Assembly (NCBI RefSeq): GCF_035920365.1
Contig: NZ_CP109150.1
Coordinates: 2,914,001-2,978,000, forward strand
DNA: 64,000 nucleotides
Reading direction: 5' to 3'
From: Micromonospora sp. NBC_01740
GTDB taxonomy: Bacteria; Actinomycetota; Actinomycetes; Mycobacteriales; Micromonosporaceae
The translations under genes were made by a program, and so were the position numbers. Shown here one piece after another: positions 6,784-14,807 of the stretch (the stretch's first letter is position 1; each line of letters begins with the position of its first letter). The notes beneath the pieces are model-generated. The model saw nothing but the letters and a program-made list of their open reading frames with translations, was not told the origin of the DNA and searched no databases.

Positions 6784-8406
6784 ATGACGGAGCGGATCGA
6801 AGGTCACGGCGGGGAGCTCGCACTCGCGGCGCTGCGTGCGTACGGGGTGCGGGAGATGTTCACCCTCTCCGGCGGGCACGTCTTTCCGCTCTACGACGCC
6901 GCGCACAAGACCGGCTTCCCCCTCTACGACGTACGGCACGAGCAGTCGGCGGTCTTCGCCGCCGAGGCGGTGGCGAAGCTCCAGCGCCGACCCGGCCTCG
7001 CCGTGCTCACCGCCGGCCCCGGCGTCACCAACGGCATCTCGGGGCTGACGAGCGCGTACTTCAACGCCTCCCCGGTGCTGGTGCTGGGCGGCCGGGCCCC
7101 GCAGTTCCGCTGGGGCTCGGGCAGCCTCCAGGAGATGGACCACCTGCCGCTGGTCGCCCCCGTCACCAAGCACGCCGAGACGGTGTTCAGCCCTGACGAC
7201 ATCCCGCGCGCGGTGACCGCGGCGCTGACCGCCGCGCTCACCCCGCACCGGGGCCCGGTCTTCCTCGACTTCCCCCTCGAGGCGGTCTTCTCGGTCTCCG
7301 ACGCCGAGCTGCCCGCGCTGCCGGGCATCGCGCCGGTCGAGCCCGACCCCGACGAGGTGGCGAAGGCGGCCGGCCTGGTCGCCGCCGCGAGCCGCCCGGT
7401 GATCATCGCCGGCTCCGACGTCTATGCCGGGGACGCGGTCGACGCCCTGCGGGCCGCCGCCGAGTCGCTCCAGGTGCCGGTCTTCACCAACGGGATGGGT
7501 CGGGGCGCGCTGCCGCCGGAGCACCCGCTCGCCTTCGCCAAGGCCCGTCGCGTGGCGCTGCGGGGCGCCGACGTGGTCGTGGTGATCGGCACCCCCCTCG
7601 ACTTCCGGCTCAGCTTCGGCGACTTCGGCGACGCCCAGGTGGTGCACATCGTCGACGCGCCCAGCCAGCGGGCCGCGCACGTGCAGCCGGCCGCCGCCCC
7701 CGCCGGCGACCTCCGGCTGATCCTCACCGCCCTGGCCGACCACCCGGGCGACCGGGCCGACCACGCCGACTGGATCGCCGAGCTGCGTACCGCCGAGGAC
7801 GCCGCGAAGGCCCGCGACGCCGAGGAGATGTCCGCCGAGACGGACCCGATCCGGCCCGCCCGGGTCTACGGCGAGCTGCGCAAGGTGCTGGCCCGCGACG
7901 CCATCACCATCGGCGACGGCGGCGACTTCGTCTCGTACGCCGGCCGCTACCTGGAGCCCGCGCAGCCCGGCACGTGGCTCGACCCCGGCCCGTACGGCTG
8001 CCTGGGCACCGGCATGGGCTACGCGATGGGCGCCCGGGTCAGCCACCCCGACCGGCAGATCTGTGTCCTCATGGGCGACGGCGCGGCCGGCTTCTCGCTG
8101 ATGGACGTGGAGTCCCTCGCCCGGCAGAAGCTGCCGGTGGTGATCGTGGTCGGCAACAACGGCATCTGGGGGCTGGAGAAGCACCCGATGCGGGCCATGT
8201 ACGGCTACGACGTCGCCGCCGACCTCCAGCCGGAGCTGCGCTACGACCACGTCGTGAGTGCCCTCGGCGGGGCCGGCGAGACGGTGGCGAAGGCGGGCGA
8301 CCTCGGCCCGGCGCTGCGGCGGGCGTTCGACGCCGGCGTGCCGTACCTGGTCAACGTGCTCACCGACCCGGCCGACGCGTACCCCCGCTCGTCGAACCTG
8401 GCCTGA
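6784..8406 (+). CDS. Thiamine-diphosphate enzyme, acetolactate synthase-like
   Basis: The 540-residue protein has the three-domain ThDP decarboxylase/carboligase layout. The N-terminal Pyr domain carries the activating glutamate E53 in RHEQSAVFAAEA, the central domain is Rossmann-like (about 190-330), and the C-terminal PP domain has the cofactor motif GDGAAGF...NN near residues 429-458. It resembles the stand-alone acetolactate-synthase-like proteins of actinomycetes. The probable main IlvB begins at 63919, so this copy more likely serves a specialised 2-oxoacid or CoA-thioester reaction, perhaps with the neighbouring crotonase. ATG 6784 is chosen over an upstream in-frame GTG (6748) because GAAGGGAAG precedes it. 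Confidence 0.85.
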   Translation: MTERIEGHGGELALAALRAYGVREMFTLSGGHVFPLYDAAHKTGFPLYDVRHEQSAVFAAEAVAKLQRRPGLAVLTAGPGVTNGISGLTSAYFNASPVLVLGGRAPQFRWGSGSLQEMDHLPLVAPVTKHAETVFSPDDIPRAVTAALTAALTPHRGPVFLDFPLEAVFSVSDAELPALPGIAPVEPDPDEVAKAAGLVAAASRPVIIAGSDVYAGDAVDALRAAAESLQVPVFTNGMGRGALPPEHPLAFAKARRVALRGADVVVVIGTPLDFRLSFGDFGDAQVVHIVDAPSQRAAHVQPAAAPAGDLRLILTALADHPGDRADHADWIAELRTAEDAAKARDAEEMSAETDPIRPARVYGELRKVLARDAITIGDGGDFVSYAGRYLEPAQPGTWLDPGPYGCLGTGMGYAMGARVSHPDRQICVLMGDGAAGFSLMDVESLARQKLPVVIVVGNNGIWGLEKHPMRAMYGYDVAADLQPELRYDHVVSALGGAGETVAKAGDLGPALRRAFDAGVPYLVNVLTDPADAYPRSSNLA

Positions 8407-8411
8407 GCCGG

Positions 8412-8451
8412 GCCCGCTGCCGTCGCCGGGAGGCCGGCGACGGCGGCGGGC
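8412..8451. terminator. Bidirectional hairpin between convergent genes
   Basis: An 18-bp stem (8412-8429 with 8434-8451, one G-T pair) closes a GAGG loop. It fills the whole gap between the ThDP enzyme stop and the stop of the convergent gene at 8452. There is no T-run, as is usual in this GC range. Confidence 0.7.
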
Positions 8452-8886
8452 TCAGGACGCGGGCGTGGACCCCTCGGGCCGGTCCTCCTCGCGCGGCGGC
8501 TCGCCGTCGCGGCGGCGCATCTCGTCCTCGCGGCGGCGCAGGTCCTCCTCCCAGCGGCGGAACAGCTCGCCGTCCTCGCGCCGGGAACGCTCGCCGAGCG
8601 AGCGGAGGAACTCGGGGTCGTCGTCGGGGGCGACCGGGCGGGGCCGTTCCCGGGGCGGTAGGAGCCGGCCCTTCGGCGTTCCGCCGGCGAGCTGCCCGGG
8701 GACGCGCTCGCGCCCGGCGGCGAACCAGGCGAGGGAGCCGAGCAGCGGGAAGAACAGGATGATCAGCACCCAGGCGATCCGGGGCAGGGCTTTGATCTCG
8801 CCCTCCTCGGCGGAGAGGCAGCTGATCAGCGCGCAGACGGCGAGGACGATCTGCACGACGAAGAGGAGGACGTAGAACCGGGCCAT
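8452..8886 (-). CDS. PLDc N-terminal domain membrane protein
   Basis: The 144-residue protein has two N-terminal membrane helices (about 3-25 and 37-58) with the PLDc_N-type pattern in which a Pro/Trp motif (ALPRIAWVLIILFFPLLGSLAWF) forms the second helix. A hydrophilic tail follows, ending in a charged helix with repeated RRREDE/RRRDGE. No phospholipase HKD catalytic motif is present, so it is not an enzyme. Such small proteins are often associated with envelope functions. It converges with the ThDP enzyme across a hairpin. Confidence 0.8.
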   Translation of the reverse strand: MARFYVLLFVVQIVLAVCALISCLSAEEGEIKALPRIAWVLIILFFPLLGSLAWFAAGRERVPGQLAGGTPKGRLLPPRERPRPVAPDDDPEFLRSLGERSRREDGELFRRWEEDLRRREDEMRRRDGEPPREEDRPEGSTPAS

Positions 8887-8913
8887 GCGTCAATCATGGC
8901 GCACCGGGCCCCG

Positions 8914-9261
8914 TCAACCCAGGCCGCTCGCCGCCAGGAGGGTGCCGAGCAGCGCGAAGCCGGCCGTGGCGAGGGCGACCAGGGGCAGCGACCGCCCGTA
9001 GCCGGGGAACGGACCGGTGCCGGTGGCCCGCCGCCAGCAGACCGCCAGCGCCGCGCCCCAGCCCAGCACGGCGACCCCGGCGACCAGCGCGCCGAGCGTC
9101 CCGTCGGCGGCCGGGCCGGTGAGCGCGAGCCGCACGGTCAGCACCATGATCACGGTCAGCGCCAGCGCCGTACGCCGCCAGGCCAGCCGGGTCCGCTCGG
9201 GTTGCAGCCCGGGGTCGCGCGCCGGCCGGTCCCGCCGTGGCGGCTCCGTCTGGTGGCTCAC
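8914..9261 (-). CDS. DUF202 family membrane protein
   Basis: The 115-residue protein has three predicted helices and the DUF202 N-terminal signature QPERTRLAWRRTALA. GTG 9261 overlaps the TGA of the upstream gene by four bases (GTGA), so the pair is translationally coupled. The frame is open further upstream but there shadows its neighbour. DUF202 and YidH-like proteins occur as such pairs in many actinomycetes. The function is unknown. Confidence 0.82.
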   Translation of the reverse strand: MSHQTEPPRRDRPARDPGLQPERTRLAWRRTALALTVIMVLTVRLALTGPAADGTLGALVAGVAVLGWGAALAVCWRRATGTGPFPGYGRSLPLVALATAGFALLGTLLAASGLG

Positions 9262-9650
9262 GGGCCGCCGACCGCCCGGGCCAGCACGGCCGCGACCAGC
9301 AGCAGCGCGCCGAGGCCGACGGCGAGGGCGAGCACCGCCGGGAAGCGCGAGGCGGGCAGCTCCTCGCCGAGCCGGATGGCCCGCTCCGTACGCGCCCAGT
9401 GGTCGACCGCCCGCACGGCGACCGTGCCGCCCAGCAGCAGCAGTGCGACGGCGATCGCCTCGCGCAGGTGCGCCAGCGGCAGCGGCGGCAGGAACTGCGC
9501 GGCGGCCAGCCCACCCGCGACCAGCGCCAGCCCGGTACGCAGCCAGGCCAGGAAGGTCCGCTCGTTGGCCAGCGAGAACCGGTAGTCGGGGGTGCTGCCG
9601 ACCGCGCGCAGTTCGCGCGGGTCGAACCATCGCCTGATCGCCTGCCACAC
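9258..9650 (-). CDS. YidH-like DUF202 family membrane protein
   Basis: The 130-residue inner-membrane protein has the YidH/DUF202 signature DYRFSLANERTFLAWLRTGLAL at 22-43 and three hydrophobic segments (about 39-58, 65-82 and 103-125). GTG 9650 is preceded by an AT-rich GGATAATAG in place of a ribosome site, which suggests a leaderless or near-leaderless message. It is divergent from the GNAT gene at 9691 with only 40 bases between starts, and coupled to the next DUF202 gene. Function is unknown. Confidence 0.85.
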   Translation of the reverse strand: MWQAIRRWFDPRELRAVGSTPDYRFSLANERTFLAWLRTGLALVAGGLAAAQFLPPLPLAHLREAIAVALLLLGGTVAVRAVDHWARTERAIRLGEELPASRFPAVLALAVGLGALLLVAAVLARAVGGP

Positions 9651-9678
9651 GTGGCTATTATCCGTTTCCGTCCGGTCG

Positions 9679-9684
9679 TAGCCT
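9679..9684 (+). promoter_or_regulatory. Leaderless promoter -10 (TAGCCT) of the GNAT gene
   Basis: TAGCCT is followed by exactly six bases and then the GTG start at 9691, the classical arrangement for actinobacterial leaderless transcripts. No ribosome site is present, which supports this start. Confidence 0.6.
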
Positions 9685-9690
9685 GGTGCG

Positions 9691-10488
9691 GTGACGGATC
9701 TTGACGTGACGACGCTGCGGAAGACCTACGACGACCAGTTGCGGGCGCTGGTGCCCGACCCGTTGCCGGCCGGGGTGGCGGTGGAACGGGACGGCCCGCT
9801 GATCCGCATCCTCGGCCTCGACCACGGCGGTTTCCTCACCTACCGCGACCTCGGCGGGCTCAGTGGCGCGGCGCTGGACGCGCTGATCGCCCGGCAGGTG
9901 GAGATCTTCCGGGCGCGCGGCGAGTCGGTCGAGTGGAAGCTGCACGGCCACGACGAGCCGGCGGACCTGCCGGACCGGCTGCGCGCGGCGGGATTCGTGC
10001 CGGAGGAGCGGGAGACCGTGGTGATCGGGCTGGTCGCGCCGCTCGCCGCCGCGCTTCCGGTCGTCCCCGAGGGCGTACGCCTGCGCGAGGTGACCGCCCG
10101 GGCGGACCTGGACCGGATCGTGGCGATGGAGGAGGCGGTCTGGAACTCCGACCGCAGTCACCTGGCGATCGCCCTGGAGAAGGAGATCGCCGCCGACCCG
10201 CAGTCGATCACCGTGGTGGTGGCCGAGGCGGGCGACGAGGTGGTGAGCGCGGGTTGGGTGCGGTACGTGCCGGGGACGGGGTTCGCCACGCTGTGGGGCG
10301 GTTCGACGCTGGCGCCGTGGCGCCGCCGGGGCATCTACCGCGCGCTGGTCGGCCATCGGGCCCGGCTGGCGGCCCAGCGCGGCCGGACGTTGTTGCAGGT
10401 GGACGCGTCCGACGACAGCCGGCCGATCCTGGAGCGGCTCGGTCTCGTCCCGGTCACGACCACCACCCCGTACGTCTACACTCCGTGA
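9691..10488 (+). CDS. GNAT family N-acetyltransferase
   Basis: The 265-residue protein has a GNAT fold in its C-terminal half: VSAGWVRYVPGTGFATLWGGSTLAPWRRRGIYRALVGH contains the acetyl-CoA pyrophosphate loop (RRRGIYRAL, the Q/R-x-x-G-x-A/G pattern) near residues 210-220. The N-terminal 120 residues look like a second, degenerate GNAT-like unit, as in many two-domain acetyltransferases. The acceptor substrate is unknown. The stop overlaps the GTG candidate start of the following gene by four bases. Confidence 0.82.
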   Translation: MTDLDVTTLRKTYDDQLRALVPDPLPAGVAVERDGPLIRILGLDHGGFLTYRDLGGLSGAALDALIARQVEIFRARGESVEWKLHGHDEPADLPDRLRAAGFVPEERETVVIGLVAPLAAALPVVPEGVRLREVTARADLDRIVAMEEAVWNSDRSHLAIALEKEIAADPQSITVVVAEAGDEVVSAGWVRYVPGTGFATLWGGSTLAPWRRRGIYRALVGHRARLAAQRGRTLLQVDASDDSRPILERLGLVPVTTTTPYVYTP

Positions 10489-10490
10489 TC

Positions 10491-10898
10491 ATGGAGCAGC
10501 GGTTGACGGCCGAGGAACGGCTGACCCTCAAGACGGGCGCGTTCGGGGCGGTGTTCCTGGTGGCCAACGCGGATCCGGGGATGCTCGCCCTGTTCCGGGA
10601 GAGCTTCGCCGCCTCCGGTGCGATGGCCGACAGCAGCGGGGTGGTGAAGGAGGCGCTGACCAGCGGTCCGCTGCCGAAGTTGCCCCGGGACTCGGCGCTG
10701 GAGATCGAGGCGGTGGTGCTGCCGGCGCTGGGCAGTTCCGTGCGGATTCTGCGGGAGAAGTCGCCCGGGGACGTGGCGGGCTACCGCGAGGTCGTGCTGT
10801 CCGCTGCCGAGCGGGTGGCCGCCGCGCACCGGGGGGTGGCCCCGGCCGAGGCGGCGGTCATCGAGCGGATCCGGGACGCGCTCGATCAGCCGGCGTGA
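10491..10898 (+). CDS. Hypothetical protein, helical, co-transcribed with GNAT
   Basis: The 135-residue protein (MEQRLTAEERLTLKTGAFGAVFLVANADPGM...) is predicted mainly helical and lacks signal or membrane segments. The pattern TLKTGAFGAVFLVANADPG and the regular Leu/Val spacing indicate a folded single domain, but I recognise no family. A GTG at 10485 would overlap the upstream stop by four bases (GTGA). ATG 10491, two codons later, is listed as the start, and either keeps the pair coupled. Its role is unknown. Confidence 0.7.
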   Translation: MEQRLTAEERLTLKTGAFGAVFLVANADPGMLALFRESFAASGAMADSSGVVKEALTSGPLPKLPRDSALEIEAVVLPALGSSVRILREKSPGDVAGYREVVLSAAERVAAAHRGVAPAEAAVIERIRDALDQPA

Positions 10899-11046
10899 GC
10901 CGGGTCGGCGACCAGAGCGCCCGGACGGTGGCCCGGACGCAGCGGTCGCGGAGCCGGCCGCAGGCGCACCGGTACGCCTCGGGCCGCGTTCGGCGGCAGC
11001 GGTGCCGCGGGACGTCGGGACGACCTTCGCTGGCCTTTTCTGACAT
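10858..11046 (-). CDS. Possible small Cys-rich basic protein
   Basis: A 62-codon frame runs antisense into the end of the preceding gene. It has a -10-like TAATCT, a GGGAGG ribosome site about ten bases before the ATG, and strongly GC-biased third positions until it enters the overlap. The product is basic and contains HRCRRTRPEAYRCACGRLRDRC, four cysteines and a histidine in a compact pattern that could bind zinc. No known family is recognised. The overlap of 41 bases with a convergent gene is a weakness. Confidence 0.4.
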   Translation of the reverse strand: MSEKASEGRPDVPRHRCRRTRPEAYRCACGRLRDRCVRATVRALWSPTRLTPADRARPGSAR

Positions 11047-11264
11047 TTCGTGACACCTCCCGATTCGTCAGATTACCCGCCCGCGGGGCCGTTCGTGAGC
11101 TGTGTCACCCTGAGGTTGCCGGAGGCGGATGCTACTGGCAGGTAACATTGCGCCGTGGGCAACTGCACAGCACCGCGCGGTTGACCGGCGTCAACGGACG
11201 CGCGAGGCTGCGCCCCAGACCGGGCGAGCGATCGCAACACCAACAGGAGGGTCGTCGAAGCGCG
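10899..11264 (+). promoter_or_regulatory. Upstream region of the etfBA operon
   Basis: This 366-base stretch contains the possible small minus-strand gene ending at 11046, then about 220 bases with no coding signal. TAACAT at 11143-11148 is the best -10 candidate for etfB; TTGCCG upstream is too far (21 bases) to be its -35. CAGGAGGG near 11244-11251 is a displaced ribosome site, about 13 bases from the ATG. Confidence 0.4.
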
Positions 11265-12044
11265 ATGAACATCGTCGTACTCGTCAAGCAGGTGCCCGAT
11301 TCGGGCGCGGACCGCAGCCTGCGTGCTGACGACAACACCGTCGACCGCGGTTCGGCGAACAACGTGATCAACGAGATGGACGAGTACGCCATCGAGGAGG
11401 CGTTGAAGATCAAGGAGGCGCACGGGGGCGAGGTGACGGTTCTGACGATGGGTCCGGACCGGGCGACCGAGTCGATCCGTAAGGCGCTGTCCATGGGTCC
11501 GGACAAGGCCGTGCACGTGGTGGACGACGCCCTGCACGGGTCCTGCGCCGTGGCCACCTCGAAGGTCCTCGCTGCCGCGCTCGGTCAGTTGAACGCCGAT
11601 CTGGTGTTGTGTGGCAGCGAGTCGACCGACGGCCGGGTGCAGGTCCTGCCGCACATGCTCGCCGAGCGGCTGGGCATCGCGGCGCTGACCGGCGCCCGCA
11701 AGCTCACCGTGGACGGCTCGACCCTGACCGTGGAGCGGCAGACCGAGGAGGGCTACGAGGTGGTCACCGCCACCGCGCCCGCCGTGGTCTCCGTCTGGGA
11801 CACCATCAACGAGCCGCGCTACCCGTCCTTCAAGGGCATCATGGCCGCCAAGAAGAAGCCGGTGCAGACGCTCTCCCTGGGTGACCTCGGCGTCGCCCCG
11901 GCCGAGGTGGGCTTCGAGGGCGCGACCAGCGCCGTGCTGGAGCATTCGAAGCGCCCGCCGCGTTCCGGTGGGGCGAAGGTCACCGACGAGGGCGACGGCG
12001 GCGTGAAGCTGGTCGAGTTCCTCGCCACCGAGAAGTTCGTGTGA
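11265..12044 (+). CDS. etfB: Electron transfer flavoprotein beta subunit
   Basis: The 259-residue subunit forms a heterodimer with EtfA, binds AMP, and passes electrons from acyl-CoA and other dehydrogenases to the quinone pool. It begins MNIVVLVKQVPDSGADRSL, the family N-terminus. It carries the conserved DEYAIEEALKIKE and GPDRATESIRKALSMGPDKAVHV segments, and KKPVQTLSLGDLGV near the C-terminus that contacts the alpha subunit. The start ATG 11265 is the first that yields this N-terminus. EtfA follows after 12 bases, so the two genes form an operon. Confidence 0.95.
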   Translation: MNIVVLVKQVPDSGADRSLRADDNTVDRGSANNVINEMDEYAIEEALKIKEAHGGEVTVLTMGPDRATESIRKALSMGPDKAVHVVDDALHGSCAVATSKVLAAALGQLNADLVLCGSESTDGRVQVLPHMLAERLGIAALTGARKLTVDGSTLTVERQTEEGYEVVTATAPAVVSVWDTINEPRYPSFKGIMAAKKKPVQTLSLGDLGVAPAEVGFEGATSAVLEHSKRPPRSGGAKVTDEGDGGVKLVEFLATEKFV

Positions 12045-12056
12045 GGGGTTGGGGTC

Positions 12057-13016
12057 ATGTCTGAGGTTCTGGTCGTCGTCGAAGCCACTCGGGAGTTCGG
12101 CGTCAAGAAGGTCACCCTGGAGATGCTCACCCTCGCCCGCGAGTTGGGCACGGCGAGCGCGGTCGTGCTCGGTGGCCCCGGTGCCGCGGAGGCGTTGAGC
12201 GCCAAGTTGGGTGAGTACGGCGCGGAGAAGATCTACGCGGCCGAGAGCGAGGAGATCGACGGCTACCTGGTGGCCCCGAAGGCGACCGTGGTGGCCGAGC
12301 TGGTCTCGCGCGTGCAGCCGGCGGCGGTGCTGTTGGCGTCGTCGCAGGAGGGCAAGGAGATCGCTGCCCGGCTGGCGGTGAAGTTGGACAACGGCATCCT
12401 GACCGACGTGGTCGGCCTGGCCGCGGACGGCACTGCCACGCAGGTGGCGTTCGCCGGTTCCACGATCGTGAAGTCGAAGGTGACCCGTGGTCTGCCGCTG
12501 GTGACGGTCCGGCCGAACTCGGTGAATCCGGTCCCGGCGGCGGCCGCTCCGGCGGTCGAGCAGCTGACCGTCGCGGTGGCGGACACCGACAAGCTGGCCA
12601 AGGTCGTCGACCGGGTCGCCGAGCAGAAGGGCTCCCGCCCGGAGCTCACCGAGGCCGGCGTGGTTGTCTCCGGTGGTCGTGGTGTGGGTAACGCCGACAA
12701 CTTCAAGCTGGTCGAGGAGCTGGCCGACCTGCTCGGCGGCGCCGTGGGGGCGTCGCGCGCGGCTGTGGACTCCGGCTACTACCCGCACCAGTTCCAGGTG
12801 GGCCAGACCGGCAAGACGGTCTCCCCGCAGCTCTACGTCGCGCTCGGTATCTCGGGTGCGATTCAGCACCGGGCCGGTATGCAGACCTCGAAGACGATCG
12901 TCGCGGTCAACAAGGACGGCGAGGCGCCGATCTTCGAGCTGGCCGACTTCGGTGTGGTGGGCGACCTGTTCAAGATCGTCCCGCAGGCCGCGGACGAGAT
13001 CCGCAAGCGCAAGTGA
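12057..13016 (+). CDS. etfA: Electron transfer flavoprotein alpha subunit
   Basis: The 319-residue partner of EtfB carries the FAD. The C-terminal FAD-binding domain shows VVSGGRGVGNADNFKLVEELADLLGGAVGASRAAVDSGY (about 203-241), then GQTGKTVSPQLYVALGISGAIQHRAGMQTSKTIVAVNKDGEAPIFELADFGVVGDLF, both strongly conserved. The N-terminal domain begins SEVLVVVEA. Length is normal. It lies 12 bases after etfB with a short GGGGTT ribosome region, and a 16-bp hairpin ends the operon. Confidence 0.95.
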   Translation: MSEVLVVVEATREFGVKKVTLEMLTLARELGTASAVVLGGPGAAEALSAKLGEYGAEKIYAAESEEIDGYLVAPKATVVAELVSRVQPAAVLLASSQEGKEIAARLAVKLDNGILTDVVGLAADGTATQVAFAGSTIVKSKVTRGLPLVTVRPNSVNPVPAAAAPAVEQLTVAVADTDKLAKVVDRVAEQKGSRPELTEAGVVVSGGRGVGNADNFKLVEELADLLGGAVGASRAAVDSGYYPHQFQVGQTGKTVSPQLYVALGISGAIQHRAGMQTSKTIVAVNKDGEAPIFELADFGVVGDLFKIVPQAADEIRKRK

Positions 13017-13034
13017 GCTGACGTCCGTCCGAGT

Positions 13035-13070
13035 GAGGGCCGGGAACCGTGGCGACGGTTTCCGGCCCTC
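13035..13070 (+). terminator. Hairpin terminator of the etfBA operon
   Basis: Arms 13035-13050 and 13055-13070 pair over 16 bases with one G-T pair around a GGCG loop, 19 bases after the etfA stop. The following GCCGTTTCTC has a short T-run, so an intrinsic terminator is likely. Confidence 0.75.
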
Positions 13071-13198
13071 GCCGTTTCTCCGGCCGCCGGAACGAGCCGC
13101 CGCAAGCTGGCCCCAGACGCGACTGGCGGCCAGAGGATGGGCACCGAACCATCGGGGGCTGAGCCCGCGGGAACCGCCGGCCGGGGCCGGCGATGGGA

Positions 13199-13241
13199 GC
13201 TGATCGGCGGGCCGGGGAGCTGAGCCGGCCCGCCGATCAGC
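13199..13241 (-). terminator. Hairpin at the end of the anti-sigma gene
   Basis: A perfect 17-bp stem (13199-13215 with 13225-13241) around a nine-base loop overlaps the stop codon of the minus-strand anti-sigma gene. It probably terminates the sigma/anti-sigma transcript. Confidence 0.7.
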
Positions 13242-14022
13242 CCGTCAGGGTGCCCCTCACCAGGCTCTTGCCGGAGTGGGCGGTGTTGTTGTCGTACGTC
13301 TCGGCGGAGACGTCGACAACCGAGTATGCCTCAAGGTCCACGTTCGGCGGCAACGGCAGCAACTCGTCCGTCGCGTCGCCGAGCACGCCGACCGAGAACA
13401 TCTTCATGGTCCGCGGGTCGATGAGCCACACCTCGTAGTACCCCGGGACGTCCGGGAGATTCGCCAGGTGCAGGTGCAGCCGGCCGTCGTCGAAGACCCG
13501 GGCCTTGCCGTTGGCGTCCGGCGGCGTCTCCCCGTACGCCTTCAGCGGCGCGCTGGCCAGCACCACCCGCTGCGGGGCGGGCTCCGGCGTCGACCCGGTC
13601 GCGTCGAGCACGGCGACGGTGCCGACGACCCCGATCGCGGCGGCGGCCACCGCCGTCGCGGCGGTCACGGCCCAGCGCGACCAGCGCCCACGCCTCGGCG
13701 CGAGGAGCACCCCGCCCGACCGGTCGGACGGCCGTTCGCCCGAGGGGCGCTCGTCGGGCGACCGCTCGGCGCGCGGCCCGGGCAGCGCCGGGAGGGTCTG
13801 CGCCGCGCGGATCTCCGTGACGATGCCCTGCCAGACGTGCTCCGGCGGATCGGGCAGGTCGTGCAGGCCCTGGGCGTCGGCGCCGAGGCCGGCCACGTGC
13901 TGGAGGGTCTCCATCTCGGCCCGGCAGTGCGCGCAGGTGTCGAGGTGGGTGTTCTCTCCGGCGTCCGCCTCGGTCTCACCGAGCGCCAGGAAGACCAGCC
14001 GGTCGTGGTCCAGGTGCGGCAC
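13237..14022 (-). CDS. Zinc-finger anti-sigma factor (RskA-like)
   Basis: The 261-residue protein is the membrane anti-sigma partner of the adjacent ECF sigma factor. The N-terminal zinc-binding anti-sigma domain has the H-x3-C-x2-C pattern in HLDTCAHCRAEM (about 26-37). A disordered Arg/Pro-rich linker is followed by one membrane helix (WAVTAATAVAAAAIGVVGTVAVLDA, about 112-136). The extracytoplasmic part is an RskA C-terminal domain with NLPDVPGYYEVWLIDP. It begins within the sigma gene (47-base overlap), showing tight coupling. Release probably depends on regulated proteolysis, as in other RskA systems. Confidence 0.9.
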   Translation of the reverse strand: MPHLDHDRLVFLALGETEADAGENTHLDTCAHCRAEMETLQHVAGLGADAQGLHDLPDPPEHVWQGIVTEIRAAQTLPALPGPRAERSPDERPSGERPSDRSGGVLLAPRRGRWSRWAVTAATAVAAAAIGVVGTVAVLDATGSTPEPAPQRVVLASAPLKAYGETPPDANGKARVFDDGRLHLHLANLPDVPGYYEVWLIDPRTMKMFSVGVLGDATDELLPLPPNVDLEAYSVVDVSAETYDNNTAHSGKSLVRGTLTG

Positions 14023-14629
14023 CGTCCACCTCCCATCTGCGTTTCAAGCTCGCCATGCCGCGCCGGATGTGACTCTTGACCGTGCCGAGCGGCACCCCGG
14101 TCACCGTCGCGATCTGCTGGTGGGTCAGGTCGTCGAAGAACGCCAACTCCAGCATCCGCCGCTGGTCGTCGGGCAGTCGGGCCAGCTCGTCGGCGACCAC
14201 CAGCCGGTCGACCACCGTGTCCGGATCCGGGCCGGTCGGCGCCGACTCCGGCAGCTGCCGGACCGTATCGACCACCCGGGTCTCCCGCGCGGAGGCTCGC
14301 AGCCGGTCGACCACCTTGCGGCGGCCGATGCCGAGCAGCCAGCCGACCAGCGAACCCTTGGCCGGGTCGAAGGTCTCCCGCCCCAGCCAGGCGGCGACGA
14401 AGGTGGTCTGGGTCACGTCCTCCGCGTCGCTGCGGTTGGCCAGCGTGCTGGTGGCCAGGTGCAGGACCGCCCGGCCGTACCGGTCGTACGCCTCCCGCAG
14501 TGCCCGTTCGTCGCCCGCACGGAAGCGGGCGGCGAGGTCGTCCTCGGGTGGGTACGGCTCCTGCCGTGCCGCTGTCACAGGGCGGCTCGCCTTCCAGGGG
14601 GCATGCCCGACTGTAGCTCCCACAGCCAT
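13976..14629 (-). CDS. ECF RNA polymerase sigma factor (SigK-like)
   Basis: The 217-residue sigma-70 family protein has region 2 around AYDRYGRAVLHLATSTLANRSDAEDVTQTTFVAAWLG and region 4 with LPDDQRRMLELAFFDDLTHQQIATVTGVPLGTVKSHIRRGMASLKRRW, a clear helix-turn-helix. ATG 14629 is chosen because GGAGG lies nine bases upstream; the open frame continues to 14791 but without conserved sequence. Its gene overlaps that of its anti-sigma factor by 47 bases. It is divergent from the DUF4397-sortase pair, which is a plausible target because the 178-base region between them is shared. Confidence 0.92.
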   Translation of the reverse strand: MAVGATVGHAPWKASRPVTAARQEPYPPEDDLAARFRAGDERALREAYDRYGRAVLHLATSTLANRSDAEDVTQTTFVAAWLGRETFDPAKGSLVGWLLGIGRRKVVDRLRASARETRVVDTVRQLPESAPTGPDPDTVVDRLVVADELARLPDDQRRMLELAFFDDLTHQQIATVTGVPLGTVKSHIRRGMASLKRRWEVDGAAPGPRPAGLPGAR

Positions 14630-14807
14630 CGCCCCCACCTCCGGTCGGTCTGGTCTCAGCAGCTCTTCGCTCCGCGGGCGGCTCTCGGATGCGGCTCCGC
14701 CGGACGAAAAGAAGTTGCCTCCGGTCGCATCCGGCGGCGGTGGACCGGGCGTAACTCGTTTTGCACACCAGGCCTGACGAACCAGCACCAATCATCAGGA
14801 GGCAGAC

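Noticed and set aside
10899..11264. Riboswitch or tRNA ahead of etfB
   Set aside because: I found no conserved riboswitch core or cloverleaf; only a -10-like element and a displaced ribosome site.
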